A DNA stretch of 64,000 bases from Actinomadura sp. K4S16 (GCF_008327685.1 NZ_BDDE01000011.1:248001-312000), one strand, 5' to 3'; positions 27,579-36,435 are shown, counted from the stretch's first letter. Notes: generated from the sequence alone by a model not told the origin. Numbers and translations are program-made.

Positions 27579-28019
27579 GTGGAGGAGATCGATCGTCAGA
27601 TCATGGCGCTGCTGGCCGACGACGGGCGGATGAGTTTCACCGACCTGGCCAAGGAGACGGGGCTGTCGGTGTCGGCGGTGCACCAGCGCGTCCGGCGGCT
27701 GCAGAAGCGCGGCGTCATCACCGGCTTCGCCGCGCAGCTCGACACCCGGCAGATCGGCCTGCCGCTGACCGCGTTCGTGTCGATCAAACCGATCGACCCG
27801 GCCGCCCCCGACGACGCCCCCGAGCGGCTGGCGCATCTCCAGGCGATCGAGGCGTGCCACTCGGTGGCGGGCGACGAGAGCTACATCCTCAAGGTCCGGG
27901 TCGCCTCCCCGAACGAGCTGGAGGACCTGCTCCAGAAGATCCGCGCCGCCGCGAACGTCGCGACGCGCACCACGGTCGTCCTCAGCACCCCCTGGGAGGC
28001 GCGGCGCCCGCCCCTGTAG
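27579..28019 (+). CDS. Lrp/AsnC family transcriptional regulator
   Basis: A 146-residue regulator. The N-terminal helix-turn-helix MSFTDLAKETGLSVSAVHQRVRRLQKRGVI is followed by the RAM/AsnC ligand-binding fold (ACHSVAGDESYILKVRVASPNELEDLLQKIR). Members sense amino acids or related metabolites and form octamers. The GTG start sits six bases after a -10-like TAGATT. The gene abuts the convergent LLM oxidoreductase with no bases between the stops. It could control amino-acid use elsewhere. A link to the lysine genes 12 kb away is speculation. Confidence 0.9.
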   Translation: MEEIDRQIMALLADDGRMSFTDLAKETGLSVSAVHQRVRRLQKRGVITGFAAQLDTRQIGLPLTAFVSIKPIDPAAPDDAPERLAHLQAIEACHSVAGDESYILKVRVASPNELEDLLQKIRAAANVATRTTVVLSTPWEARRPPL

Positions 28020-28937
28020 TCAGGCCCCGGGTGCGAACGCCTCCAGCGCCTCCTGGGCGCGCTCCAGCGACGCCTCCGGGTCGGCGTCCGGCCCGGTGAT
28101 CTCGGGATCGAAGTTCAGGTCGACGAACAGCTCGGTGACGCCCTGCCGCGCGAGCGCCCCGAAGTCGCCGCGGATCTCCTCGTAGGAGCCGGTGAGCGGG
28201 CGCCTGCCCTCCCGGCCCGCGGGCCGGATCCGGACCGCGCCCCGGCACACGAACCGCAGCGCGGACGCGTCCCGGCCGGCCCCCTCGGCGGCTTCCCGCA
28301 CGATGTCGATGGAGCGCCCGATCGCGGCGAGGTCGGCGCGGCTGGAGCTGACCCAGCCCTCCGCCATCCGGCCGGCGCGCCGCAGCGCGGGCTCGGCGCC
28401 GCCGCCCAGCAGGATCGGCGGACCGGACGGCTGGAGCGGCCGCGGGTCCATGGTCACCGGCGGGATGTCGTAGAACTCGCCGCGGAACCGCGCCGCGTCC
28501 CCGGGCCCGCCCGCCCACAGGGCGCGCAGCGCGCCGATGAACTCCTCCGCGCGGGCCCCGCGCCGCTCCATCGGGGCGCCGACCGCGGCGAACTCCTCGG
28601 GCATCCAGCCGATCCCGAGGCCGAGGTCCAGGCGCCCGCCGCTGACGTGGTCGAGGGTGGCGGCCTGCTTGGCCAGGATCGGCGGCGCGTAGAACGGCAG
28701 GTTCACGACCGCGACGCCCAGGCGGGCGCGGGTGGTGTGGGCGGCGAGGTAGGCCAGGGTGATCAGGGGGTCGGGGACGTTGCGGTAGGTGAGGTCCCGC
28801 GACCCGGCGGGGTTGAGGACCCGCTGGAGCGTCCACAGCGAGCGGTAGCCGAGCTCCTCGGCCCGCCGCGCCACCGCCACCTGGTTGCGCGGGGTCGCCC
28901 ACGCGCCCGACCCCGGAACCGCGAACCCGATCTCCAC
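28020..28937 (-). CDS. LLM class F420-dependent oxidoreductase
   Basis: A 305-residue luciferase-like TIM-barrel protein. It has the family opening IGFAVPGSGAWATPRNQVAVARRAEELGYRSLW, ARLGVAVVNLPFYAPPILAKQAATLDHVSGGRLDLGLGIGW and a long alpha/beta tail. In actinomycetes this subfamily uses F420 rather than FMN. I chose GTG 28937, since AAGGGGGA lies just upstream. ATG 28955 also exists but has no ribosome binding site. Substrate unknown. Confidence 0.88.
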   Translation of the reverse strand: MEIGFAVPGSGAWATPRNQVAVARRAEELGYRSLWTLQRVLNPAGSRDLTYRNVPDPLITLAYLAAHTTRARLGVAVVNLPFYAPPILAKQAATLDHVSGGRLDLGLGIGWMPEEFAAVGAPMERRGARAEEFIGALRALWAGGPGDAARFRGEFYDIPPVTMDPRPLQPSGPPILLGGGAEPALRRAGRMAEGWVSSSRADLAAIGRSIDIVREAAEGAGRDASALRFVCRGAVRIRPAGREGRRPLTGSYEEIRGDFGALARQGVTELFVDLNFDPEITGPDADPEASLERAQEALEAFAPGA

Positions 28938-28975
28938 GGCGTCCCCCTTACCCATTCCGGCGCGACCTTACAACG

Positions 28976-29956
28976 TCAAGGGCCGCGGCGGAAAGCGACG
29001 CGCAGGGCCTCGTGGGCGGACGGCGCGGCGCCGACGTGGTCGAGGGCGAGGAGCGCGGCGCCGAGGAGCGGAGGGTCCTCGGGGACGAGCAGGCGCGCGC
29101 GGGGGGCGAGGGCGGCGTAGCGGTCCGCGACCGCGTCCATCAGAAGGGGGCGGCGGGCGGCCAGGACGCCGCCGCCGAGGACGACGTCGGCGGGGGAGTG
29201 CAGCAGGTCCAGGCGGCGCAGGGCGACCGAGCCGAGGACCGCCACCTCCTCGGCGAGCCGGAGCACCGTGCCGCGCGCCGCCGCGTCGCCGGCCTCGGCG
29301 GCGTCGAGCAGGACGGGGGCGAGGCCGGTGAGGCGGCCCTGGTCGATCTCGCCGAGGTGGAGGGCGAGGCCGACGTCGACGGCGCGGGGCACGCCGAAGT
29401 GGGCGGCGACCGCGGCGGTCAGCGCCGTCTCCGGTCCCCGTCCGTCCTCGCCGCGGACGGCGTGCCACAGGGCCGCGCGGCCCAGTTCCGCGCCGCCGCC
29501 CCAGTCGCCGGTGTGGGGGCCGAGGGACGGGAACCGGGCGGTGCGCCCGTCGGGGGCGACACCTGCGCAGTTGATGCCGGCGCCGCACACCACCGCGACG
29601 CCCCAGCCCTCGGTGGCGGCGCTGCGCAGCAGCGCGAACGTGTCGTTTCCGACGGTCACGCTCGGGGCGGCGCCCCGGGCGAGCAGGAGCTTCTCCAGGC
29701 GCTCCTCCTCGCCCGGCAGGTCGACGTTGGCCATGTAGGCGGCGAGGTGGACGACGTCGCCGGCCGCGGCCCCGGCCTTCCGCAGCGCGCCGCCGAGGTC
29801 CGCCGTCAACGCGTCCAGCGCGGCGTCGAGACCCGCGGTCTGCGGGCGGAAGCCCGCGCCGCGCACGGTGGCGAGCAACTCCCCGGCGGTGGTGGCGACG
29901 GCCGCGTCGGTCTTGCTGTTGCCGCCGTCGACGGCGACGAGGACGCCCGCCCCCAT
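28976..29956 (-). CDS. BadF/BadG/N-acetylglucosamine kinase-like ATPase
   Basis: A 326-residue sugar kinase of the actin-like ATPase fold. LVAVDGGNSKTDAAVATTAGELL is the phosphate-1 motif and VTVGNDTFALLRSAA the next strand. VAVVCGAGINCAGVAPDG is phosphate-2 and ADVVLGGGVLAARRP the adenosine motif. Closest roles are N-acetylglucosamine or glucosamine kinase. It is the last gene of the minus-strand sugar operon and its ATG overlaps the GH4 stop by one base. A kinase placed beside a GH4 phospho-glycosidase fits a route where imported sugar is phosphorylated in the cell. Confidence 0.85.
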   Translation of the reverse strand: MGAGVLVAVDGGNSKTDAAVATTAGELLATVRGAGFRPQTAGLDAALDALTADLGGALRKAGAAAGDVVHLAAYMANVDLPGEEERLEKLLLARGAAPSVTVGNDTFALLRSAATEGWGVAVVCGAGINCAGVAPDGRTARFPSLGPHTGDWGGGAELGRAALWHAVRGEDGRGPETALTAAVAAHFGVPRAVDVGLALHLGEIDQGRLTGLAPVLLDAAEAGDAAARGTVLRLAEEVAVLGSVALRRLDLLHSPADVVLGGGVLAARRPLLMDAVADRYAALAPRARLLVPEDPPLLGAALLALDHVGAAPSAHEALRVAFRRGP

Positions 29957-31212
29957 CAGGCGGCCCACGGCAGGTGGGCGCGGTTGGCGGCGACGAGGTC
30001 GCGGGCGAGGCGCTCGGCCGTCTCGATCCGCCCCACGAGCGGGTGCGCGAGCAGCGCGGTGGTGACGCGTTCGAGGCCGCCGCGCAGGGCGGCGTCCAGG
30101 GCCAGCTCCTCGTACGCCGCCACGTGCGCGATCAGCCCGGCGAACAGCGGCTCCATGGGCGGGACGGGCAGCGGCACCGCCCCGGAGGCGGTGATCCGCG
30201 CCGGGACCTCGACGACCGCGCGGTCGTCCAGGAACGGCAGCGTGCGGTGGTTGCGCACGTTGACGACCTGGGCGTCGCCGCGCCCGCCCAGCAGCGACGC
30301 GGCCAGCCGCACGGCGGCCTCGGAGTAGAACGCGCCGCCGCGCTCGGCGAGCCGGGCGGGCTTGGTGTCCAGGGAGGGGTCGGCGTAGGCCTCCAGGAGG
30401 TCGCGTTCGAGCGCGGCGACCTCCTCGGCCCGCGACGGCGCGCCGCGCTGCTCCCGGACGACGCGGTCGTGCTCGTAGAAGTAGCGCAGGTAGTAGGACG
30501 GGACGGCGCCGAGGGCCCGCAGGAAGGGGGCGGGAAGGCCGGAGACCGCGGCGAGCTCGGCGGGGTGCCGGTCGAGCAGGTCCGGCAGGACGTCGCGTCC
30601 GTCGAGCAGGACCGACCGCACCCACGTGAGGTGGTTGAGGCCGGCGTGGCCGAGGCCCACCCGGTCCGGCGGGACGTCCAGCAGCGCCGCGGCGCGCCGC
30701 TGGAACCCGATCGCGACGTTGCACAGGCCGACCGCGCGGTGCCCGGCGTCCAGCAGGGCGCGGGTGACGATGCCGACCGGGTTGGTGAAGTCGATGATCC
30801 AGGCGCGCGGGGCGCGGGCGGCGACGCGCGCGGCGATGTCCAGCACGACCGGGACGGTGCGCAGCGCCTTGGCGAGGCCGCCGGCGCCGGTCGTCTCCTG
30901 CCCGACGCAGCCGCAGGCCAGCGGCAGCGTCTCGTCGAGGCGGCGGGCCGCCTGCCCGCCGACGCGCAGCTGGAGCAGGACGACCGTCGCGTCCGCGACC
31001 GCCTCGTCCAGGTCGCCGGTGGTGACGACCCGGGCGGGGTGGCCGGCGCGGGAGAGCATCCGCGCGGCGAGCCCGCCGACGAGCTCCAGCCGCCGGGCGT
31101 CGGGGTCGGCCAGCACCAGCTCCGACACCGGCAGCGCCGCGTGCGCCCGCGCGAGGCCGTCCACCAGCTCCGGTGTGTAGGTGGACCCGCCCCCGATGAC
31201 CGTGAGCTTCAC
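29956..31212 (-). CDS. GH4 family glycosidase (6-phospho-beta-glucosidase type)
   Basis: A 418-residue NAD+- and Mn2+-dependent glycosidase. The Rossmann start KLTVIGGGSTYTPELVDGL is followed by LQLRVGGQAARRLDE, the IIDFTNPVGIVT block and GLCNVAIGFQRR, where Cys164 is a metal ligand and the CN(V)xI pattern is that of phospho-beta-glucosidases. It acts on phosphorylated disaccharides through an oxidation-elimination mechanism. The gene is translationally coupled to the permease by a GTGA overlap. GH4 enzymes usually accompany PTS systems, and here the partner is an ABC importer plus a kinase. Confidence 0.9.
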   Translation of the reverse strand: MKLTVIGGGSTYTPELVDGLARAHAALPVSELVLADPDARRLELVGGLAARMLSRAGHPARVVTTGDLDEAVADATVVLLQLRVGGQAARRLDETLPLACGCVGQETTGAGGLAKALRTVPVVLDIAARVAARAPRAWIIDFTNPVGIVTRALLDAGHRAVGLCNVAIGFQRRAAALLDVPPDRVGLGHAGLNHLTWVRSVLLDGRDVLPDLLDRHPAELAAVSGLPAPFLRALGAVPSYYLRYFYEHDRVVREQRGAPSRAEEVAALERDLLEAYADPSLDTKPARLAERGGAFYSEAAVRLAASLLGGRGDAQVVNVRNHRTLPFLDDRAVVEVPARITASGAVPLPVPPMEPLFAGLIAHVAAYEELALDAALRGGLERVTTALLAHPLVGRIETAERLARDLVAANRAHLPWAA

Positions 31213-32039
31213 CCCTTCACCCCCGCCAGGGTCACGCCCTGGACGAACACGCGCTGGGCGAGGAAGAACACCACCAGCACCGGCAGGATCGTCAGCAGCG
31301 TCGCGGCCATGGTGAGGTTCCACTCGACGTGGTGGGCGGCGCGGAACGTGGCGACGCCGATGGCCAGCGTCCAGTGGTCGGGGTCGGCGTAGACCAGCGG
31401 CCGGAAGTAGTCGTTCCAGCAGTAGAAGAACTGGAACAGCGCCACCGCGGCCAGGGCGGGCTTCGCCATGGGCAGGACGACCCGCAGCATCGTGCGCAGC
31501 TCGCCGCAGCCGTCCACGCGGGCGGCGTCGGCGTACTCGCGGGGGATCGTCACCAGGAACTGGCGGAGCAGGAAGATGGAGAACGCGTCCCCGAACAGCT
31601 GCGGGATGATCAGCGGCCACAGGGTGCCGGTCAACCCGAGGCGGGCCCAGACGATGTACAGCGGCACCATGGTGACCTGCGGCGGCAGCATCATCGCCGA
31701 GACCACCACGACGAGCGCGAGGCCCCGCCCGCGGAACCGGAAGCGGGCCAGCGCGTAGGCCACCGGGACGCTGGAGACCAGCATGAACAGCGTCGACAGC
31801 CCCGCGTACACGGTGCTGTTGACGGTCCAGCGGACCATGTCGCCGCCGAACACCTCGGCGAAGTTGCCGAACCGCCAGTCGCGCGGCCACAGGTCGCCGC
31901 CGAGCGCCTGCCGGTCGGTCATCACGGCGGTCAGCGCGATGAACGCCAGCGGTGCCAGGAACATCACGCCGATGGCGACGGCGGTCGCGTGCACGGCGAG
32001 CCACAGCAGCGCCCGGCGGGCGCGCCCTCCCCGGGTCAT
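31209..32039 (-). CDS. Carbohydrate ABC transporter permease (MalG type)
   Basis: A 276-residue CUT1 permease with six membrane segments and the EAA-like loop YADAARVDGCGELRTMLRVVLPMAKP at about residues 180-205. It has the short cytoplasmic end VKG typical of MalG-type partners. It is coupled to the upstream permease (ATGA overlap) and to the GH4 gene (GTGA overlap). No ATPase gene is present in this operon. Confidence 0.92.
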   Translation of the reverse strand: MTRGGRARRALLWLAVHATAVAIGVMFLAPLAFIALTAVMTDRQALGGDLWPRDWRFGNFAEVFGGDMVRWTVNSTVYAGLSTLFMLVSSVPVAYALARFRFRGRGLALVVVVSAMMLPPQVTMVPLYIVWARLGLTGTLWPLIIPQLFGDAFSIFLLRQFLVTIPREYADAARVDGCGELRTMLRVVLPMAKPALAAVALFQFFYCWNDYFRPLVYADPDHWTLAIGVATFRAAHHVEWNLTMAATLLTILPVLVVFFLAQRVFVQGVTLAGVKG

Positions 32040-33010
32040 CCCGCCTCCTCTCCGGCGAACGCGCGGAACCTGCGGAGCAGGACCACGGTGAACGCCATCG
32101 CGGTGGCGAACATGACCAGCGCCAGCACGCACGCGTAGCCCATGTTGAACTGGCGGAACCCCTGGTCGTACAGCCACTGCGGGAACGTCAGCGTGGAGCC
32201 GTCGGGGTAGCCGGGGGAGTACTGGACGCCGGGCAGGTCGGCGCGCCCGGATGCGACCTTGCCCGCCACCATCGGCTGCGTGAAGTACTGCAGCGTCTCG
32301 ATGACGCCGGTGACGGCGGAGAACGCCAGGACGGGGGACACGGTCGGCAGCGTGATGTGCCGGAACCGGGCCCAGGCGCCGGCGCCGTCGATCGCGGCCG
32401 CCTCGTACAGCGACGCGGGCACGTTCAGCAGCGCGGCCAGCATGATGATCATGACGTCGCCGACCGCCCACAGCCCGAGCAGGGTCAGGCCGGGCTTGGC
32501 CCAGCCGGGGTCGTTGAAGAAGTCGGGCAGCGGGATCCCGAGCCGCGCGGAGACCGTCGGTAAGGGGCCGGTGCCGGGGTTCAGCAGGAACACGAACGCG
32601 ACCGTGGCCGAGACCGGCGGCACGAGGTAGGGCAGGTAGAGGATCGAGCGCAGCACGCCCGCGCCCCGCTTGATCCTGGTGAGCAGCTGGGCGGCGCCGA
32701 GGCCGAACAGCACCCGCAGCGGGACGAGCACGGCGACCAGCCACAGCGTGTTGCGCATCGCCGTGCGGGCGTCGCGGTCGTGCAGCAGGTAGGTGTAGTT
32801 GTCCAGCCCCGCGTACTCCAGGGTGAACAGGTTGTAGCGGGTGAAGGAGAAGTAGACGGTGGCGGCGAGGGGGTAGGCGAAGAACAGGCCGAACCCGGCG
32901 AGCCAGGGGGACAGGAACGCCAGGACCCGGAGCCGCCGGCGCAGCCGCGCCCGCGCCGCCGTCCCGCCCCGCGCTCCGGTGAGCGGGAGGCGAAGTGATC
33001 CGGATGCCAC
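32036..33010 (-). CDS. Carbohydrate ABC transporter permease (MalF type)
   Basis: A 324-residue CUT1 permease. An arginine-rich cytoplasmic start is followed by FLSPWLAGFGLFFAYPLAATVYFSF (first helix), further helices, and the EAA loop LYEAAAIDGAGAWARFRHITLPTVSP. It lacks the inserted outside domain of its counterpart at 22600. I chose GTG 33010 because ggagg lies eight bases upstream. It starts two bases after the binding-protein stop. Confidence 0.92.
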   Translation of the reverse strand: MASGSLRLPLTGARGGTAARARLRRRLRVLAFLSPWLAGFGLFFAYPLAATVYFSFTRYNLFTLEYAGLDNYTYLLHDRDARTAMRNTLWLVAVLVPLRVLFGLGAAQLLTRIKRGAGVLRSILYLPYLVPPVSATVAFVFLLNPGTGPLPTVSARLGIPLPDFFNDPGWAKPGLTLLGLWAVGDVMIIMLAALLNVPASLYEAAAIDGAGAWARFRHITLPTVSPVLAFSAVTGVIETLQYFTQPMVAGKVASGRADLPGVQYSPGYPDGSTLTFPQWLYDQGFRQFNMGYACVLALVMFATAMAFTVVLLRRFRAFAGEEAG

Positions 33011-33012
33011 GG

Positions 33013-34338
33013 TCAGCCTCCGGCGAGCTTGAGGGAGTCGTCGACCTCGCCGTCGAGCCTCTCCAGCGCCGCGCCGAGGTCCTTCACCTTGCCGGGCTCC
33101 CACTCGTCCTGGACGAACTTCTCGAACCGGACGACGTAGTCGTTGCCGTTCGGGGTCGGCGGCGTTGTGGAGCTGTGCGGGTTCCGGAAGACGTCGAGGA
33201 ACGTCCGGAACTGCGGCGGCAGCCTCAGCCCCGGCGACGACAGCGCCGGGATCGTGGAGGGCACGTTGCCGAGCGCGTTGGCGAACGTGACCAGAGCGCC
33301 GGTGTCCGTGGTGAGGTACCGGACGAACTCCCATGCGGCCGGGGCGTGCCTGGCGCCGCGCGGGACGCCGATGACGGTTCCGGTGACGAACCCGCCGCCG
33401 TAGGCGCTCGCGCGCTCGTCGGAGACGGGGACGGGCGCCGTGCCGTAGTCGAGCCTCGGCGCCTCCTCCTGGATGAACCTGGTGCGCCACTCGCCGTCCA
33501 CGGCCATCGCCGTCCTCCCCTTCTGGAACGGGTTGGACGACTCGAACTCCTGGCCCATCGAGCGCAGGAACTTCTTGACGTTGCCGTAGCCGTACCAGTC
33601 GATGAGGCTCTTGTTCCACTTCAGGTAGGCCTGGAAGGCGGGGTCGCCGGAGAAGTCGGCCCTGCCGTCACGGGTCAGCCATGTGACGCCGAACTGGGGC
33701 GCCAGGTGCTGGACCTGGTGCTCGTAGTACTGGACGGACGGTAGGAATCCCGCGACCTTGATGGTCCCGTCGGGGTCGCGGACGGTGAGCTTCTTGGCCA
33801 GGCGGGTCAGCTCGCCCATCGTCCTGGGCGGCTGCTCGCCCTTCATGAGCTTCTTGTTGTAGTAGAGGCCGTAGGCGTCGGCCAGCAGCGGCATCGCGCA
33901 GCGGGTGCCCTTGTACTCGGTGTAGCTGCGCACCGCCGGCGGGAACTGGCCCAGGTCCAGCCTGGACTTGGCGATGTAGGGCGCGAGGTTCTGCCAGGCG
34001 CCGCTCCGGCACCACTGCCCGACGCTGTCGGTGGTGAAGGACGACACCACGTCCGGGGGGTTCCCGCCGCGGATGGCGTTGGTGATGCGGTCGTCGGTCT
34101 GGCCGTTGACCAGCTTGACGGTGATGTTGGGGTGGGCCCTGTTGAAGCCGGCCACGGCGTCCTGGAAGGCCTTCACCTCGTGCGGGGCGCTCCAGCCGTG
34201 CCAGACCTCGATGGTCTGCCTCTCGTCGGACGCCGGGCCCTTGCCCGACGGGTCGCCGCCGGCCGTGCACGCGGTCGCGAGGCCGAGCCCGGCGGCGGCC
34301 GTGGCCGCCGCGAGCCGGCGCGTTGTGGTGGGGGGCAC
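33013..34338 (-). CDS. Sugar ABC transporter substrate-binding lipoprotein
   Basis: A 441-residue solute-binding protein of family 1. The signal RRLAAATAAAGLGLATAC places the lipidated Cys at residue 24. The mature protein begins with IEVWHGWSAPHEVKAFQDAVAGFN, a common opening in binders of oligosaccharides or glycerophosphodiesters. GTG 34338 is preceded by AAGGAG. It heads the minus-strand operon binding protein, permease, permease, GH4, kinase, 63 bases behind the ROK gene. Confidence 0.92.
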   Translation of the reverse strand: MPPTTTRRLAAATAAAGLGLATACTAGGDPSGKGPASDERQTIEVWHGWSAPHEVKAFQDAVAGFNRAHPNITVKLVNGQTDDRITNAIRGGNPPDVVSSFTTDSVGQWCRSGAWQNLAPYIAKSRLDLGQFPPAVRSYTEYKGTRCAMPLLADAYGLYYNKKLMKGEQPPRTMGELTRLAKKLTVRDPDGTIKVAGFLPSVQYYEHQVQHLAPQFGVTWLTRDGRADFSGDPAFQAYLKWNKSLIDWYGYGNVKKFLRSMGQEFESSNPFQKGRTAMAVDGEWRTRFIQEEAPRLDYGTAPVPVSDERASAYGGGFVTGTVIGVPRGARHAPAAWEFVRYLTTDTGALVTFANALGNVPSTIPALSSPGLRLPPQFRTFLDVFRNPHSSTTPPTPNGNDYVVRFEKFVQDEWEPGKVKDLGAALERLDGEVDDSLKLAGG

Positions 34339-34401
34339 TCCGGTTCTCCTTAGGGGTGGGGAACGGCGTGGTAGGAGGAGGGCGCGGTCGGGGCCGGTGG
34401 G

Positions 34402-35619
34402 TCAGGGGACGGTGGTGGTGAAGACCTCGTCTCGGGTCTCCCGGAGCGCCTGCTGGAGCGCCCCGGCCAGGACGGGGTTGCCCTGGACGGTGCTGAGCCG
34501 CACCTCGGGGCGCGGGATCGTGAGGCTGTGCAGGTGCTGTTCGATGCGCGCGCGGAGCGGTTCCCCGCCGGCGAGCAGGACGTCGCCGGTGAGGACGACG
34601 AGCGCGGGGTCGACGACCGCGACGACGGTGGCGAGCGTGGCGCCGAGCCTGGTGGCGAGCTCGGTGAGGGCGCGTTCCGCGCGGGCGCCCGCGCCGGTGG
34701 CGGTGCGCCTGCCCTCGGTCTCCACGTCGGCGGCGGCGCGGCCGAGCGCGGCGGCGGCGTCCCGGCCGCGGAAGCCGTGCTCGCGCATCAGCCTCAGCAC
34801 GGCCGCGCCGCCGGTGAGGCTGTGCACGCCGCCGGTGCGGGTGCGGCGCACGTCCCGCATGAGCGGGGCGCCTGCGGCGGGCATGTAGCCGATCTCGCCG
34901 GCGCCGCCGGTCGCGCCCCGGTGCAGCGTCCCGTTCAGCACGACGGCCATCCCGACGCCGTCGGCGACCCACAGCAGGACGAAGTCCGCCGCGCCCGCGG
35001 CCCGCCCGCCGGACCGCTCGGCGAGCGCGGCGAGGTTGACGTCGTTCTCGATCGCGACGCGGACGCCGAGCCCGCCGCTCAGCGTCTCCACCAGGTCGGG
35101 GATGTGCCAGCCGGGGATGTGCGAGGCGTACCCGAGGCGGCCGGTGGCGGGGTCGACGGCGCCCTGGATGCCGATGACGGCCCGGTCGAGGCGGTCCCGG
35201 GTGAGCCCGGCCGCGGCGGCGGCCCCGTCGAGCGCGGCGGCCATCCGGGCGACGACGTCCACGCCGGTGCGTCCGGGGGTCGGCAGCGTGTGCTCGCCGA
35301 CGACCGTCCCGGCGAGGTCGGCGACGCTGGCGCGGATCCGCGCAGGGGTGACGTCGGCGCCCGCCACGTGGGCGGCGGCGCCGTTGATCCGGTACAGCTC
35401 GGCGGTGCGGCCGGGCAGGCCCTCGCGGACGCCGTCGCGGACGACGAGCCCGGCCTGCTCCAGCCGGGCGAGCAGCTGGGAGGCGGTCGGCTTGGAGATG
35501 CCGGTGAGGTCGGAGATCTGCGGGCGGGTCAGCGGCCCCCGGGCCAGCAGCGCCTCCAGGGCCGCGCGGTCGTTGATCGCCCGCAGCAGGCTGGGGGTTC
35601 CGGGGACGGGCGCGGACAC
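34402..35619 (-). CDS. ROK family transcriptional regulator
   Basis: A 405-residue NagC/XylR-type repressor. The N-terminal winged helix LTRPQISDLTGISKPTASQLLARLEQAGLV is at about 30-60, followed by the ROK sugar-kinase-like domain (GADVTPARIRASVADLAG, IGIQGAVDPATG, IENDVNLAAL). The usual ROK zinc motif CxCGxxGC after GEIGY is absent, and MPAAGAPLMRDVRR stands there instead, so it probably lacks zinc. Likely effector: the sugar handled by the downstream operon. A perfect palindrome lies 16 bases upstream, implying autoregulation, and the operon may be read through from this promoter. Confidence 0.9.
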   Translation of the reverse strand: MSAPVPGTPSLLRAINDRAALEALLARGPLTRPQISDLTGISKPTASQLLARLEQAGLVVRDGVREGLPGRTAELYRINGAAAHVAGADVTPARIRASVADLAGTVVGEHTLPTPGRTGVDVVARMAAALDGAAAAAGLTRDRLDRAVIGIQGAVDPATGRLGYASHIPGWHIPDLVETLSGGLGVRVAIENDVNLAALAERSGGRAAGAADFVLLWVADGVGMAVVLNGTLHRGATGGAGEIGYMPAAGAPLMRDVRRTRTGGVHSLTGGAAVLRLMREHGFRGRDAAAALGRAAADVETEGRRTATGAGARAERALTELATRLGATLATVVAVVDPALVVLTGDVLLAGGEPLRARIEQHLHSLTIPRPEVRLSTVQGNPVLAGALQQALRETRDEVFTTTVP

Positions 35620-35634
35620 GGCGGCTCCTCCAAA

Positions 35635-35651
35635 TTAGGAAAGTTTCCTAA
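35635..35651. promoter_or_regulatory. ROK-type operator, perfect palindrome TTAGGAAA-G-TTTCCTAA
   Basis: A 17-base perfect inverted repeat immediately upstream of the ROK regulator gene, within an AT-rich stretch that also holds AAGGAAAAGTAAGG. AT-rich palindromes with TTAGGAAA-like half-sites are typical of ROK repressors in actinomycetes. It is close to the start, so binding would block transcription. Confidence 0.75.
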
Positions 35652-35764
35652 CTTGAAGGAAAAGTAAGGACTCTTAACGGATACGTCAAGGGCCGGGGCC
35701 GGTCACGGCCGCCGTGAACCGCCCGCTATCGAGGCGCAGGCCGACTGCGGCGAGGTGAGGGGGA

Positions 35765-36304
35765 TCAGGGCGCGGTGACGATGAAGGCGGAGTTGCCGAA
35801 GCCGATCTCGTCGCCGGGACGGACGCGGGCCGGGCCGGTCAGCCGGTACCCGTTGACCCGGGTCCCGTTCATCGAGCCGAGGTCGGAGACCATCCAGCCC
35901 TCGTCCGCGCGGTAGATCTCGGCGTGGAACCGGGAGACGGTGAGGTCGGTGAGGATGAACTGGCAGGCGGGGGCGCGGCCGACGACGATGCGGCCGAGCT
36001 CGCGCGGGGGCAGCATGAACCGGGGCAGCCGCGGCGCCCGCCACGCCGCCTCGATCCGCGCGGTCGCCTGCGAGACCGAGGAGATCAGGCCGGTCAGCCG
36101 GTTCATGACGCGGTTGGAGGCCGGCAGGTCGTGCACGATGTCGGCCAGTTCGGCCTTGCTGCGCGCCTGCAGCACCTGGTCGACGCGCCGCTCGAACGTC
36201 TCGTCCGACATCCGGCCCTCGGCCACGCGGTCGCTGAGGACGCGCAGCACCCGGTCCCGCTCCGTGTCCGACGCTCTCACCGGGAATGAGGGCTGACCGT
36301 CCAT
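35765..36304 (-). CDS. DUF1707 and FHA domain protein
   Basis: A 179-residue cytoplasmic protein. Residues 8-60 (VRASDTERDRVLRVLSDRVAEGRMSDETFERRVDQVL) are a DUF1707 domain. After a short linker, residues about 95-179 form a forkhead-associated domain (GRIVVGRAPACQFILTDLTVSRFHAEIYR, SDLGSMNGTRVNG) that binds phosphothreonine peptides. Arg, Ser, His and Asn contact residues are all present. It probably acts as a substrate or adaptor of a Ser/Thr kinase not in the window. The frame opens at 36379, but ATG 36304 gives the standard DUF1707 start. Confidence 0.88.
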   Translation of the reverse strand: MDGQPSFPVRASDTERDRVLRVLSDRVAEGRMSDETFERRVDQVLQARSKAELADIVHDLPASNRVMNRLTGLISSVSQATARIEAAWRAPRLPRFMLPPRELGRIVVGRAPACQFILTDLTVSRFHAEIYRADEGWMVSDLGSMNGTRVNGYRLTGPARVRPGDEIGFGNSAFIVTAP

Positions 36305-36399
36305 AGCTGTGAGTATCCAGTCCCCATCGTCGGCTGTCCAGAAAGGCCCGTCGGGCCGAGGACGGGCGATCGGCCTCACCCGCCCTCCACCTTTTCGAC

Positions 36400-36435
36400 G
36401 CCGCCCCGCCCCCGGAAGTTCGCGGACGGGGCGGC
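36400..36435 (-). terminator. Weak terminator-like hairpin after the acyl-CoA dehydrogenase
   Basis: GCCGCCCCG (36400-36408) pairs with CGGGGCGGC (36427-36435) with an 18-base loop. It lies between the minus-strand dehydrogenase stop at 36471 and the FHA gene. Confidence 0.4.
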
